From positions 186,001 through 250,000 of the forward strand of contig NZ_DAMBYD010000002.1 in assembly GCF_032051575.1 (NCBI RefSeq): a DNA stretch of 64,000 nucleotides, in the 5' to 3' direction. The translations under genes and the position numbers were made by a program. This document shows, piece after piece, positions 33,654 to 41,702 of this stretch. The number at the start of each line of letters is the position of its first letter. Position 1 is the first letter of the stretch. The stretch is from Aminipila sp032051575 (GTDB taxonomy: Bacteria; Bacillota; Clostridia; Peptostreptococcales; Anaerovoracaceae). The notes under the pieces are model-generated. The model did not search any database. It saw nothing but the letters and a program-made list of their open reading frames with translations, and was not told the DNA's origin.

Positions 33654-35156
33654 TTATCTTGTACAGATAACACGTGATGTGCCTATAATCTGGCCGTTGG
33701 AATTCAATGCGTTTACCTGAAAATACGGTCCCTCCCAATGGACTTTGATTTTTGTCTCAAAACCTGTCCGCGGAGCACAAGATATCACCGGCCGCAATGA
33801 ATCGCATGCCGATCCGGCCAGTACCTGCCAAGCGGCAGTCTCAGTTGAACCGTTCCATGATGCATAGATAAGCGCAGATTCACAAAGCATTTCTACGGCA
33901 ATGCGTGGGGGATAAGGCGGCAAACCAACCCATTCGTTCTTAAACGCCCGGTAAGAAAGATTTTGATTGGGGAACTGCATATCATATAAAAAATTCACCG
34001 AAGGATCTTCTTCTGTATTTCCGTCATATGCGAATTCAGAAAGATAGGATTCCTGCCCCCATCCGACAAATTGATTTCCATTGGGCAATTTTTGGAGATT
34101 CCCCTGGCTTGGGACAAATAATAGTGGATCATGATAATAAGTCCGATCTAAATAGGCTATCATGTTTTGAAAATCCAGTTGAAGGATCAGACCACGGGCT
34201 GGGCCATCAGGCCGAGAGCTTGAAGATGCACAACAAGCATCATCAAACAAACTTATTCTGTTTCCCGATCTATGACGTGCATCATGCTGCCAAGAAAATT
34301 CGGCGTCAAGTTCCAAAGCAAAATCACTTTGATTTCCGCCAAGCTGCCAAATGATATTTCCTGTTTCTTTATCGATATTATAAATAGCCCACATATTACG
34401 CATGCTGATTAGGAGAGTATTGCCCGGTCCTTCTTCAACTGAATTTACATGGAAACAGTCCCAAATATTATTAGAGTCTATTGCAGATGATGCAGATATC
34501 ATTGAGTCGGCCGGATTAACATGTGCAAGCACATTCCAAAGGAAAAGCAGCTCCCCCGTCATAAGGTCGACTTCTTGAATAGAGTAATTATCAAAATATC
34601 CATCTTCCGGGCCTCCATACTCTGTCAGATCTGCCGGTACTTGTTTCACAGCAGTAAACAAAGCGGTGTTTCGCTTTGTAATGGTAAATTCATGAACATC
34701 AGCAGTGTACCCTTTTTGGGCCGTAATTTTTTTAATCACATTATAGTGCTGATTTATTATTTGAAAATAAGCGCCAGGTTCAGGATCACCTGCCGGAAGA
34801 TTAGGATCTGCAGACTGGGTTCCTGATATGGTTCCTTGCCACATGGTAAGCACTGGTTGGCTGTTGAAAGATTGTACTCTGAAATCAGAATTTTGCGTGT
34901 ATATACTATCAAGTGGTCTGAACCAGACTGGGTTACCAGCTTGATCCATGATTAGTGAGCCCGTTTGCCCAATCATAGTTGCCTCATAGGATGTATATGG
35001 CGCAACGAATATTAAGCCTGGAGCCGTTCCTGGTTTATTCACATTTAAAGTAACCTTCATGGGATGCAAGGCGGGTGCTGAAACAAAGTTCCATACTTGT
35101 GATTTTGATTTTTTAGCGGATATTCGTGATAATTTTCTCGATTTACAGTCATTCAT
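33654..35156 (-). CDS. Arylsulfotransferase (ASST)-family protein
   Basis: A 500-residue protein. The repeated strands (GLIFVAPYTSYEATMIGQTG, GNPVWFRPLD, TADVHEFTITKRNTALFTAV, GNIIWQLGGNQSDF, WQHDARHRSGNRISLFDDA) match the ASST beta-propeller family. DVHEF and QHDAR hold candidate catalytic/substrate His residues. Classical ASSTs move sulfate between phenols in the periplasm, but this protein has no signal peptide; it begins with a basic stretch (CKSRKLSRISAKKSKSQ). Together with the convergent CotA-like gene this suggests a spore-coat location or cytosolic action on phenols. Activity is unproven. Confidence 0.82.
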   Translation of the reverse strand: MNDCKSRKLSRISAKKSKSQVWNFVSAPALHPMKVTLNVNKPGTAPGLIFVAPYTSYEATMIGQTGSLIMDQAGNPVWFRPLDSIYTQNSDFRVQSFNSQPVLTMWQGTISGTQSADPNLPAGDPEPGAYFQIINQHYNVIKKITAQKGYTADVHEFTITKRNTALFTAVKQVPADLTEYGGPEDGYFDNYSIQEVDLMTGELLFLWNVLAHVNPADSMISASSAIDSNNIWDCFHVNSVEEGPGNTLLISMRNMWAIYNIDKETGNIIWQLGGNQSDFALELDAEFSWQHDARHRSGNRISLFDDACCASSSSRPDGPARGLILQLDFQNMIAYLDRTYYHDPLLFVPSQGNLQKLPNGNQFVGWGQESYLSEFAYDGNTEEDPSVNFLYDMQFPNQNLSYRAFKNEWVGLPPYPPRIAVEMLCESALIYASWNGSTETAAWQVLAGSACDSLRPVISCAPRTGFETKIKVHWEGPYFQVNALNSNGQIIGTSRVICTR

Positions 35157-35294
35157 CCCTATATCATCTCCTATTATTTTTATACATATAAAATATGTAA
35201 AATGCTCTTGCTTGGTTTGGAAACTTCTGTGCTATATGTATAATATGAAGTTCATTGTCATATGGTGTAGCTGAACATACTGATTTTTCCAAAT
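35157..35294. other. Upstream region of the ASST gene
   Basis: About 140 bases between the start of the minus-strand ASST gene and the duplicated segment. A minus-strand ribosome binding site (reverse complement of TCTCCT at about 35164) fits the ASST start. No other gene is visible. Confidence 0.5.
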
Positions 35295-35420
35295 TAAGAA
35301 TTGACATTAATCCAGTGCATTATATTATTTAAAGAACCATTTGATATAATGAGATTAGTTTGCATTGGACTAATTGTCACAGGCATAATAGGATTAAAAC
35401 TTGTATCACCCCACTAATGT
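35295..35420 (+). pseudogene. Truncated second copy of the gdx locus
   Basis: Bases 35295-35316 are identical to 30802-30823, the -35 region of the gdx promoter. They are joined directly to 35317-35420, which matches 31237-31340, the last third of gdx through its stop codon, with 4 mismatches and no gap. A 413-base internal deletion removed the riboswitch and two thirds of the gene. It cannot encode a transporter. Confidence 0.9.
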
Positions 35421-35446
35421 TTATGATGCTTGGATTGTTACTTTGA

Positions 35447-36247
35447 TTATAAAAAGAAAATGGGTTCCTTTCGCTCTTTAAACTTTTCATTTACCCTTAT
35501 TGCAGCGTCTTTCATCAGACCAGGTTTCATTGTTCTTGCGTTTTGGGGACAGTGCTTAATGCAAGCACAACATAAGATGCATTTTTCTATATTAATCAAA
35601 CTACTATTCCCTGAATCCACAGCATCAACAGGACAACCTGCTGCACATATTCCACATTGTGTACACGAATTACTAATTGAAATAAAATCAATCTTCCATA
35701 GATCCGTAGCTCCTCCATAGGGATAGTTGCCAGGTATATTTATATCAGGGAGGTAATCGGCGGATAGAACAGATTGTAGTTTTTCAATTATTTTTTGCCC
35801 AAATAATTCTGCATGACTTATGTCGCTCACATCAGGACGGCCTTCAGCACATGACAATTCGGAACTGGAAAAGGAGTGTTCCCCAATATAAGCTGCACCG
35901 GCGATTGGCTTACAGCCGCGTTTTATCAGAATATCTTTAAGCTCAAGTAGTGCATCGTCATACGCACGATTGCCATAGACCACAATACATACAGTGGGCG
36001 TATTATGAGCTTTAATCGAATTAAGCCATTCACTTAAAAGTGCAGGTAACCTTCCCATATAAACAGGTACAGCAATAACAAGCAGTTCATTTTCTGATGT
36101 TTGTAATTGTTGCTTTCGTGCAGCTGGTTTGGTGATATCAATTAGTTCAACAGCACGTTGATTCATCCCACGCGCAACACTTTGAATAATTGCCTCTGTC
36201 GTCCCAGTAGGCGAAAAGTACACAAGTTTTAGCAATTGTATTTTCAT
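35447..36247 (-). CDS. EFR1-family flavodoxin-ferredoxin fusion protein
   Basis: A 266-residue protein. The N-terminal flavodoxin-like domain starts LVYFSPTGTTEAIIQSVA (FMN phosphate loop SPTGTTE). The C-terminal ferredoxin part has two [4Fe-4S] motifs, CTQCGICAAGCP and CILCCACIKHCP. EFR1 proteins are short electron carriers of anaerobes that couple FMN to Fe-S clusters; partners vary. A remnant of the 3' end of a second copy lies after intact gdx. The XRE-type regulator gene on the other strand is divergent and may control it. Confidence 0.92.
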   Translation of the reverse strand: MKIQLLKLVYFSPTGTTEAIIQSVARGMNQRAVELIDITKPAARKQQLQTSENELLVIAVPVYMGRLPALLSEWLNSIKAHNTPTVCIVVYGNRAYDDALLELKDILIKRGCKPIAGAAYIGEHSFSSSELSCAEGRPDVSDISHAELFGQKIIEKLQSVLSADYLPDINIPGNYPYGGATDLWKIDFISISNSCTQCGICAAGCPVDAVDSGNSSLINIEKCILCCACIKHCPQNARTMKPGLMKDAAIRVNEKFKERKEPIFFL

Positions 36248-36268
36248 TAGATATCCTCCCCGAATCTG

Positions 36269-36374
36269 TAGCTGTTCTACAGCTAATAATATTTTGTTTA
36301 GCTTATAAGTTTTTCTAGGAGTATAATAATATAAGACTTATAATATTAATAGGATCGAAATTATACTAGTATAA
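36269..36374. promoter_or_regulatory. Divergent control region efr1/XRE regulator with palindromes
   Basis: TAGCTGT-TCT-ACAGCTA (36269-36285) is an inverted repeat just upstream of efr1. TTATACTAGTATAA (36361-36374) is a perfect 14-bp palindrome over the probable -10 (TATAAT at 36370) of the regulator gene. Either could be the regulator's operator. Confidence 0.4.
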
Positions 36375-36396
36375 TTTATAATAGATAGGATTGGTG

Positions 36397-37242
36397 ATGA
36401 TTTTGAATGATGAAAAGTACCGATACAAAGAGCTAGCCGATTTTTTAAAAACACGAAGAGCAAAAATATTACCATCGCAAGTTGGGATTTCAACGGCAAC
36501 ACCCCGGCGTACTCCTGGATTAAGAAGAGAGGAAGTAGCGCAGTTAGCTGGTATTGGTATAACTTGGTATACTTGGCTTGAACAAGGAAGGCCTATTCGC
36601 GTTTCAACTCAAGTAATAGAAAGCCTGTCAAAAGTTTTATTGCTTGATAAACAAGAACGCATTCATCTTTACCTTTTAGCGAACCAACCGCTTCCGGTGG
36701 ATATACCGGGATACCAAGGAACAGTAAGCCCAATACTTCAACATGTTCTGGATAGTTTAATATTTTGTCCATCTTTAATTACAGATCAACGGTGGAACGT
36801 TATTGCTTGGAACAAAGCAGCATACTTTATGTTTGGTGATTTTTGTGAGATGAACGTTCGCGAACGGAATATAGTTTGGGCAATGTTTACAGATAATAAA
36901 TATAAACAGTTATTTGTTGACTGGAATCTGCATGCCAAGGGGCTACTGGGTAGATTCCGTTCAACATGTGGGCAATATATTGAGGATTCCTGGCTTGCTC
37001 AGTTTATTGATGATCTTAAAATGCAAAGTGGAGAATTTAATTTATGGTGGCCTTTATACGAAATCGAAAGTAATAGCGAAAAATACAAACAATTAAACCA
37101 TCCTATTGTGGGAATATTAGATTTTGAAGTTAGTAATTTTGATGTATCTGATAATTCCGGGTTAAAATTAATTGTACATACTCCTTTACCAGAAACGGAT
37201 ACTGCTGCAAAAATACAATCACTTTTTGTTGAGAAAATGTAG
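36397..37242 (+). CDS. XRE-family regulator with MmyB-like ligand domain
   Basis: About 281 residues from ATG 36397, which has AGGA at the right distance; TTG and GTG codons just upstream are in frame. Residues about 5-75 are the helix-turn-helix (FLKTRRAKILPSQVG, then TPGLRREEVAQLAGIGITWYTWLEQGR), and the rest is the MmyB-like PAS-type ligand domain (LITDQRWNVIAWNKAAYFMF). This class is common next to oxidoreductase genes. It is divergent from efr1, whose expression it may control. Confidence 0.85.
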   Translation: MILNDEKYRYKELADFLKTRRAKILPSQVGISTATPRRTPGLRREEVAQLAGIGITWYTWLEQGRPIRVSTQVIESLSKVLLLDKQERIHLYLLANQPLPVDIPGYQGTVSPILQHVLDSLIFCPSLITDQRWNVIAWNKAAYFMFGDFCEMNVRERNIVWAMFTDNKYKQLFVDWNLHAKGLLGRFRSTCGQYIEDSWLAQFIDDLKMQSGEFNLWWPLYEIESNSEKYKQLNHPIVGILDFEVSNFDVSDNSGLKLIVHTPLPETDTAAKIQSLFVEKM

Positions 37243-37270
37243 GATACTATATTCAGAGCAACAATTTAAA

Positions 37271-37330
37271 TTGACATTTAATTATTGATACACTACAATA
37301 TGAATGAATATAAAATTATTCATTCATATT
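37271..37330 (+). promoter_or_regulatory. tetR promoter and operator
   Basis: TTGACA (37271-37276), 17 bases, TACAAT (37294-37299). The operator is a perfect 14-bp inverted repeat with arms 37297-37310 and 37317-37330 (inner part TGAATA-N6-TATTCA). It overlaps the -10 and start site. Confidence 0.8.
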
Positions 37331-37347
37331 GCTGGAGGTTAGGAAAA

Positions 37348-37926
37348 ATGGAAGACAAAAAAGTTGATATTTTTAATTGCGGAATAGAGTTATTTAGTTC
37401 CAAGGGATTTAAAGATACCAATGTTTCCGACATTACAAAAAGGGCAGGAATAGCGGTAGGAACATTCTACAATTACTATGCATCAAAAGAGAAGCTTTTT
37501 ATTGAAATTTATTTAAAAGAAAACGAGAAACTAAAAAGAAGTATTATGGAATCGATTGACTTGGATGATGATCCCATAAAAGTGGTTAAAGAAGCAATTT
37601 CGTTAAACCTAAAAGGTATGAATTCTAATCCGATATTAAAAGAATGGTATAACAGAGATCTTTTTAGTAAGTTGGAGAAGGAATTTTATCAAGAAGGAGG
37701 CATAGTTGAAGTCTATGAATTGATGAATAGTAGTACAGCAGAATTAATTAAAAAATGGAAAGTGGAAAAGAAAATTAGGAACGATTTAGATGATGAGTTT
37801 ATACTTAGTCTATTTAATTCAGTACCTTATATTGAAATCCATAAGCAAGAAATTGGTATATCCCATTTTCCGCAGATTATTGATTACCTAGTAGAATTTA
37901 TAATGAAAGGGCTGACTGATTTTTAA
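37348..37926 (+). CDS. TetR-family transcriptional regulator
   Basis: A 192-residue protein starting at ATG 37348 behind GGAGG, rather than at the more distant upstream ATGs, one of which lies inside the operator. The helix-turn-helix is at about residues 5-50 (FNCGIELFSSKGFKDTNVSD, AGIAVGTFYNYYASKEKLF). A second copy of its operator lies before the next gene, so the protein likely represses itself and the DUF4097 gene. Confidence 0.92.
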   Translation: MEDKKVDIFNCGIELFSSKGFKDTNVSDITKRAGIAVGTFYNYYASKEKLFIEIYLKENEKLKRSIMESIDLDDDPIKVVKEAISLNLKGMNSNPILKEWYNRDLFSKLEKEFYQEGGIVEVYELMNSSTAELIKKWKVEKKIRNDLDDEFILSLFNSVPYIEIHKQEIGISHFPQIIDYLVEFIMKGLTDF

Positions 37927-37977
37927 AAATACAAGAAAGGCATGATTTTGATACTAAAAGAAAAGATAGGAAGAAAT

Positions 37978-38019
37978 TTGTTTATGTCTTTATGAATGAA
38001 TATTTAGATGTTCATTCAT
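37978..38019 (+). promoter_or_regulatory. DUF4097 gene promoter with TetR operator
   Basis: TTGTTT (37978-37983), 17 bases, TATTTA (38001-38006). ATGAATGAATA (37992-38002), 6 bases, TGTTCATTCAT (38009-38019) repeats the tetR operator with one mismatch and the same spacing. Confidence 0.7.
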
Positions 38020-38040
38020 AATCTGAAAGGAGGCTGGCTA

Positions 38041-38904
38041 GTGAAAATTAGTTTTAATAAGAAACTAATGGTAATTGGAGTGACAATAATCATAAGCATT
38101 TTAGTCTTAGGAGGTTTAAATATGATGAAGCAAATCCATGAGGAAAAAAGTGTTTCCATAGATGAAATTAATACGATACAGGTAGATATGACAAGTGTTG
38201 GTGTTCATATTATACAAGAGGAAGCAAGTAATGAGGTAAAAGTTAATTTCCACGGTAAAGCCATGCAGGAAATAAAGCTAGTATCTAAAACCACAAATAA
38301 AACTTTATTTGTAACAGTACAGCGTAAACATGAGAATTTGCCATTTTATGAAGATGTTGCTTTGGACGTATATATTCCCAAGGAATATACAAAAAATGTT
38401 TCAATCGATATGTTGTCAGGTGATGTAAAGATTGATTCACTTAATTTAGCAGATTTTACACTGACTACTTCTTCCGGTAAGTTGGAAGCTGAACAATTAA
38501 AGGCTGATAAGATTTCTATAAACTCATCTTCTGGAAAGCTTGAAATAAAAGAAATAGATACAAAAATATTAGAGATAAGTGGAAAATCATCAGAAATTAA
38601 CATTGATGGATGCATAGCTAATGACACTGGAGTTGAGACTTCATCGGGAAAAGTTTTGATATCATACAATGAATTAGAAAATCAGAATATAAATATAGCA
38701 ACCGCTTCAGGAAATGTCACATTAGAAATCCCAGAAACTGCTGAGTTTTCAGTTGAAGCAAAAACTTCCAGTGGCAAATTCCAATCGGATTTTCCTATTA
38801 AAACAACTGACAAAAAAGATATAAAGGGGCAAATAGGAACGAAAAATAATAAAGTGTCGATTAAAACCTCATCGGGAAGTATTAGGCTAATTAAAAAAAC
38901 ATAA
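38041..38904 (+). CDS. Membrane-anchored DUF4097 beta-repeat protein
   Basis: About 287 residues from GTG 38041, preceded by GAAAGGAGG. One N-terminal membrane anchor (residues about 8-28, LMVIGVTIIISILVLGGL) is followed by a repeated beta-strand domain: SGDVKIDSL, SSGKLEAEQL, SSGKLEIKEI, SSGKVLISYN, SGNVTLEIP, SSGKFQSDFP. The regular SSGK repeats indicate a beta-solenoid like LiaG/DUF4097 proteins linked to envelope-stress responses. A TetR operator covers its promoter. Its molecular role is unknown. Confidence 0.83.
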   Translation: MKISFNKKLMVIGVTIIISILVLGGLNMMKQIHEEKSVSIDEINTIQVDMTSVGVHIIQEEASNEVKVNFHGKAMQEIKLVSKTTNKTLFVTVQRKHENLPFYEDVALDVYIPKEYTKNVSIDMLSGDVKIDSLNLADFTLTTSSGKLEAEQLKADKISINSSSGKLEIKEIDTKILEISGKSSEINIDGCIANDTGVETSSGKVLISYNELENQNINIATASGNVTLEIPETAEFSVEAKTSSGKFQSDFPIKTTDKKDIKGQIGTKNNKVSIKTSSGSIRLIKKT

Positions 38905-38914
38905 TAATAATGTA

Positions 38915-38959
38915 TAGTCTTCTCAACTGCCATTTGGCAGTTGAGGAGAACATTATACT
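38915..38959. terminator. Bidirectional terminator
   Basis: TCTTCTCAACTGCCA pairs with TGGCAGTTGAGGAGA between convergent genes, with A/T-rich flanks on both sides. Confidence 0.85.
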
Positions 38960-40187
38960 ATATGAGAGGCAGCCAATACCCCGTTGCTAAAGGCAGGCTA
39001 GGATTTGTCATTACTGAGCTCCTGTAGCCGACATCAGGACTTGGAGGAACTGTAGCCGAAGCCCAAGGTGCAGTAAAAGACGGATTGGCCAAAACATTGC
39101 CAGAGGCATAAATATTGGTTGTGCCTGTATAACTTACATCGATTCCGATTAATCCTTTACCAACGGAATTCATCACGTGGTTACCAATTACTTCAATAAA
39201 TCTAAATATTCCCAGTGCAGGAGCATTGAGCAGGATAGGAACATTATTTTCGCTAATTGTTGTATTATTGTTAATAAATAACTGAAAATCATTGGCGTTA
39301 AATTCTTCCATATCAAACAAATGACGCAGCTTAAATAGAGCTATAGTCTGCTCATTGTTACTGACCAGCAACTTGCCTGTTATGGTGCCTGTCAGATTAG
39401 TGACAGCTACAAAATAGCACGCTGAATCCTGCGAAGCCGATACAAAAGAATTGCCATTTATAATACTTGCACCAGAAGTGAAATGGATTGAAATATAACG
39501 ATAATTGTTACCAGCTACACCGGCATAGGTAAATGTGCAGCCAGTAATCTGAAATTCTGCCACATTTACACCAATACCCACTTCACAAGAACTGATTTCA
39601 CAATTATTAATATAATATCCTGTTGCCGTGTGATTGTTTAGCTCAATATTAACTGCATTATCTGATTGAATCAGAGGTTGAACAATTTTCATATCTTTGA
39701 GGACAACACTTGGAGCTGTTATTTCCATCATGACAAGCGCACCTGGAGCCACCATGGTTATTGTTGTTGCTGCAGGGTTTAGTGGGTCGTGCCCCTGAAT
39801 GGTTAGGGATTTAGTTACTGTAATGGTAGTTGATGTTGTATAGGCTGGATCATCCAAAATTAAAATATCGCCATTTTGTGTGGTTGCGGCATCAATGGCA
39901 GTCTGAATCGTTTTATAAGGATCCGGCTGAATAATACCAACATGATGCGTTGTTCCGGTAAATGAAGGAATTGACCGTACTCCCGGCGGGGTGGGCTGCT
40001 GGACTTTGTAATACAGATTTCCTGTTGATAAATCAATATACACATTCCCTATGCTGCCTATTGAATTGGTTGGTGCACCTGTTCCTGTTAGGATAGTTAG
40101 ATCTGGTACCTGGGGAACTTGAGGCCTCAGAGGAAATGGAAGCCCTGAAGGACAACAAGGAGAATAATGTGAACAATTGTTATTCAT
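38958..40187 (-). CDS. Right-handed beta-helix protein, possible spore-surface protein
   Basis: A 409-residue protein. The N-terminal part is Cys/Pro-rich (MNNNCSHYSPCCPSGLPFP), followed by a GxG/ID-type module (GSIGNVYIDLSTGNLYYKV) known from collagen-like and phage-tail-type surface proteins. From residue about 90 on it is a parallel beta-helix (PYKTIQTAIDAATTQNGDIL, then repeated strands with NNT/NNN turns). No secretion signal is visible, so a spore exosporium or coat location made in the mother cell is plausible. Beta-helices often bind or cut polysaccharide; no catalytic residues can be assigned. Confidence 0.7.
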   Translation of the reverse strand: MNNNCSHYSPCCPSGLPFPLRPQVPQVPDLTILTGTGAPTNSIGSIGNVYIDLSTGNLYYKVQQPTPPGVRSIPSFTGTTHHVGIIQPDPYKTIQTAIDAATTQNGDILILDDPAYTTSTTITVTKSLTIQGHDPLNPAATTITMVAPGALVMMEITAPSVVLKDMKIVQPLIQSDNAVNIELNNHTATGYYINNCEISSCEVGIGVNVAEFQITGCTFTYAGVAGNNYRYISIHFTSGASIINGNSFVSASQDSACYFVAVTNLTGTITGKLLVSNNEQTIALFKLRHLFDMEEFNANDFQLFINNNTTISENNVPILLNAPALGIFRFIEVIGNHVMNSVGKGLIGIDVSYTGTTNIYASGNVLANPSFTAPWASATVPPSPDVGYRSSVMTNPSLPLATGYWLPLI

Positions 40188-40241
40188 GATAAAAAACTCC
40201 TATTCTTCATTTTTTTATTCTTCTTTTGAGGAAAAATATCT

Positions 40242-40263
40242 TGTTACATTATATGATGTAACA
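40242..40263. promoter_or_regulatory. Inverted repeat between the two surface-protein genes
   Basis: TGTTACAT, 6 bases, ATGTAACA: perfect 8-bp arms in the region shared by divergent surface-protein genes. It may be an operator or hairpin; no regulator can be named. Confidence 0.35.
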
Positions 40264-40458
40264 CTCATTTTGTTATTTTTCACAAAGATGAATCCGTTTA
40301 AGGCTTACATAAATTCACATTTTGGCACATGCTATCATATATTGTAATAATAAGCTGCAAGGGATACAGAACAAAATTTGTTATCGATTTATGGATTTTA
40401 AATCGATGGATATGTAAACCTGATTATATTAATTGCAGTATGAAAAGGAGAAATTCAT

Positions 40459-41445
40459 GTGAGTAATATTGCTTTGCAAATAGAACGCGTGGCAACAGGG
40501 AATGTCGGTGTATTAGGAAATGTTATATTTGATACTACCGTGTATTCTGCCGGAAATATCAGCTATAATGATGCCACAGGCGTGATTACTTTTAACGAAG
40601 CCGGAAGATATCTGATTAATTGGTGGGTATCCACACAATCATCCGGTTCACCAAGCGGAGTAGCATTTGCCCTTTCCTCATCCGAGGGGGAACTCCTTGA
40701 AGGAGCTTCACCTCTTAAGACGGGAGAAGTTGTTGGAACAGGAATTATCAATGTATCCTCCGGCTCTGTAACCGTATCTCTAGTTAATGCAAGCCCAGGC
40801 AGTCATGCTTATGCTTTGCAGACACCCCTGAAAGCAGCGTTGACTGTCGTACAGGTTAATATACCGACAGAACCAGCAGAAACCATGAGCTGCTTTGCCG
40901 TTAAACAATTAACTAATATTCTCTCCCAAATGATTACAGCATACTCGACGACCACTTGGACGGTGTATTCGGAATCTTTGGCTTCTTATTCTGGAGTGCC
41001 ATTGGATTTATACACGTCTCCAGACGCCACAGGTCCAGGGATTTTACGACTGGTTGATGTAAATGGCGACTATGAGGCATTACCAATTGCCAATATTACT
41101 GCCATTTATCCAGGAGACGGGACCTTATATGATCCTAGCTTCTCTTATCTGAATCCGCCAGACCCTCTGCCTCCGGGCTGCGACACAGACATGTTGGCGG
41201 CAATTGAATCCTATCTGATGCCAGTTGGTACCTCTGTTATGTTAAACTTAGGACCGTCAATCTCAGCTTCAGGAAGTGTTTACCAAAATAAATTTGGTAT
41301 TTTGGTCCTATCTGATGCCAGTGGAAATACCCCGGTTTTTATTCCAACACCTAAAATTTTGAGAATATTTAAAACAGGTACTTCGGGACTCAGTGAGAAC
41401 AACAACAACGAAAAAAAGCCTCAAATTAGCATTATCAAGGAATGA
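40459..41445 (+). CDS. BclA-like exosporium-type jelly-roll protein
   Basis: A 328-residue protein starting at GTG 40459 behind AAAGGAG. Residues about 1-135 (IALQIERVATGNVGVLGNV, then ITFNEAGRYLINWWVSTQSS, ending ALTVVQV) match the C1q/TNF-like C-terminal domain found in BclA-type exosporium proteins. The collagen-like region is missing. The remaining 190 residues form an additional domain I do not recognise. No signal peptide is present. It is divergent from the beta-helix gene and may be assembled on the spore surface. Confidence 0.75.
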   Translation: MSNIALQIERVATGNVGVLGNVIFDTTVYSAGNISYNDATGVITFNEAGRYLINWWVSTQSSGSPSGVAFALSSSEGELLEGASPLKTGEVVGTGIINVSSGSVTVSLVNASPGSHAYALQTPLKAALTVVQVNIPTEPAETMSCFAVKQLTNILSQMITAYSTTTWTVYSESLASYSGVPLDLYTSPDATGPGILRLVDVNGDYEALPIANITAIYPGDGTLYDPSFSYLNPPDPLPPGCDTDMLAAIESYLMPVGTSVMLNLGPSISASGSVYQNKFGILVLSDASGNTPVFIPTPKILRIFKTGTSGLSENNNNEKKPQISIIKE

Positions 41446-41468
41446 TTGATAAGAAAATAGTTGGTAAG

Positions 41469-41504
41469 AACAGAAAGGCGGGACGCATGTCCCGCCTTTC
41501 TGTT
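41469..41504 (+). terminator. Perfect hairpin after the BclA-like gene
   Basis: A 16-bp perfect stem (AACAGAAAGGCGGGAC with GTCCCGCCTTTCTGTT, loop GCAT). No T-run follows, so termination may be incomplete. Confidence 0.6.
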
Positions 41505-41702
41505 AAGGTAAAAGGTCACATTATATTTTGGTTCTTCAAGGAAAATAAAGTAATATGAGACTGACTGAATCACAATTTTGAGATTATAGAAACCGTTCGG
41601 TGAAAATCCAATAAAAAATAATTGTTTAAAATTATAAAGAATGGTATTATGAAAGATAAAATGAAGAATTTGTAAAAGTATGTCGAATAAAAAGGAGGGC
41701 GT

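Noticed and set aside
40188..40458. Sigma-K promoters for the surface-protein genes
   Set aside because: I looked for AC-N16-CATA-N3-TA patterns, but only weak partial matches were found, so none is called.
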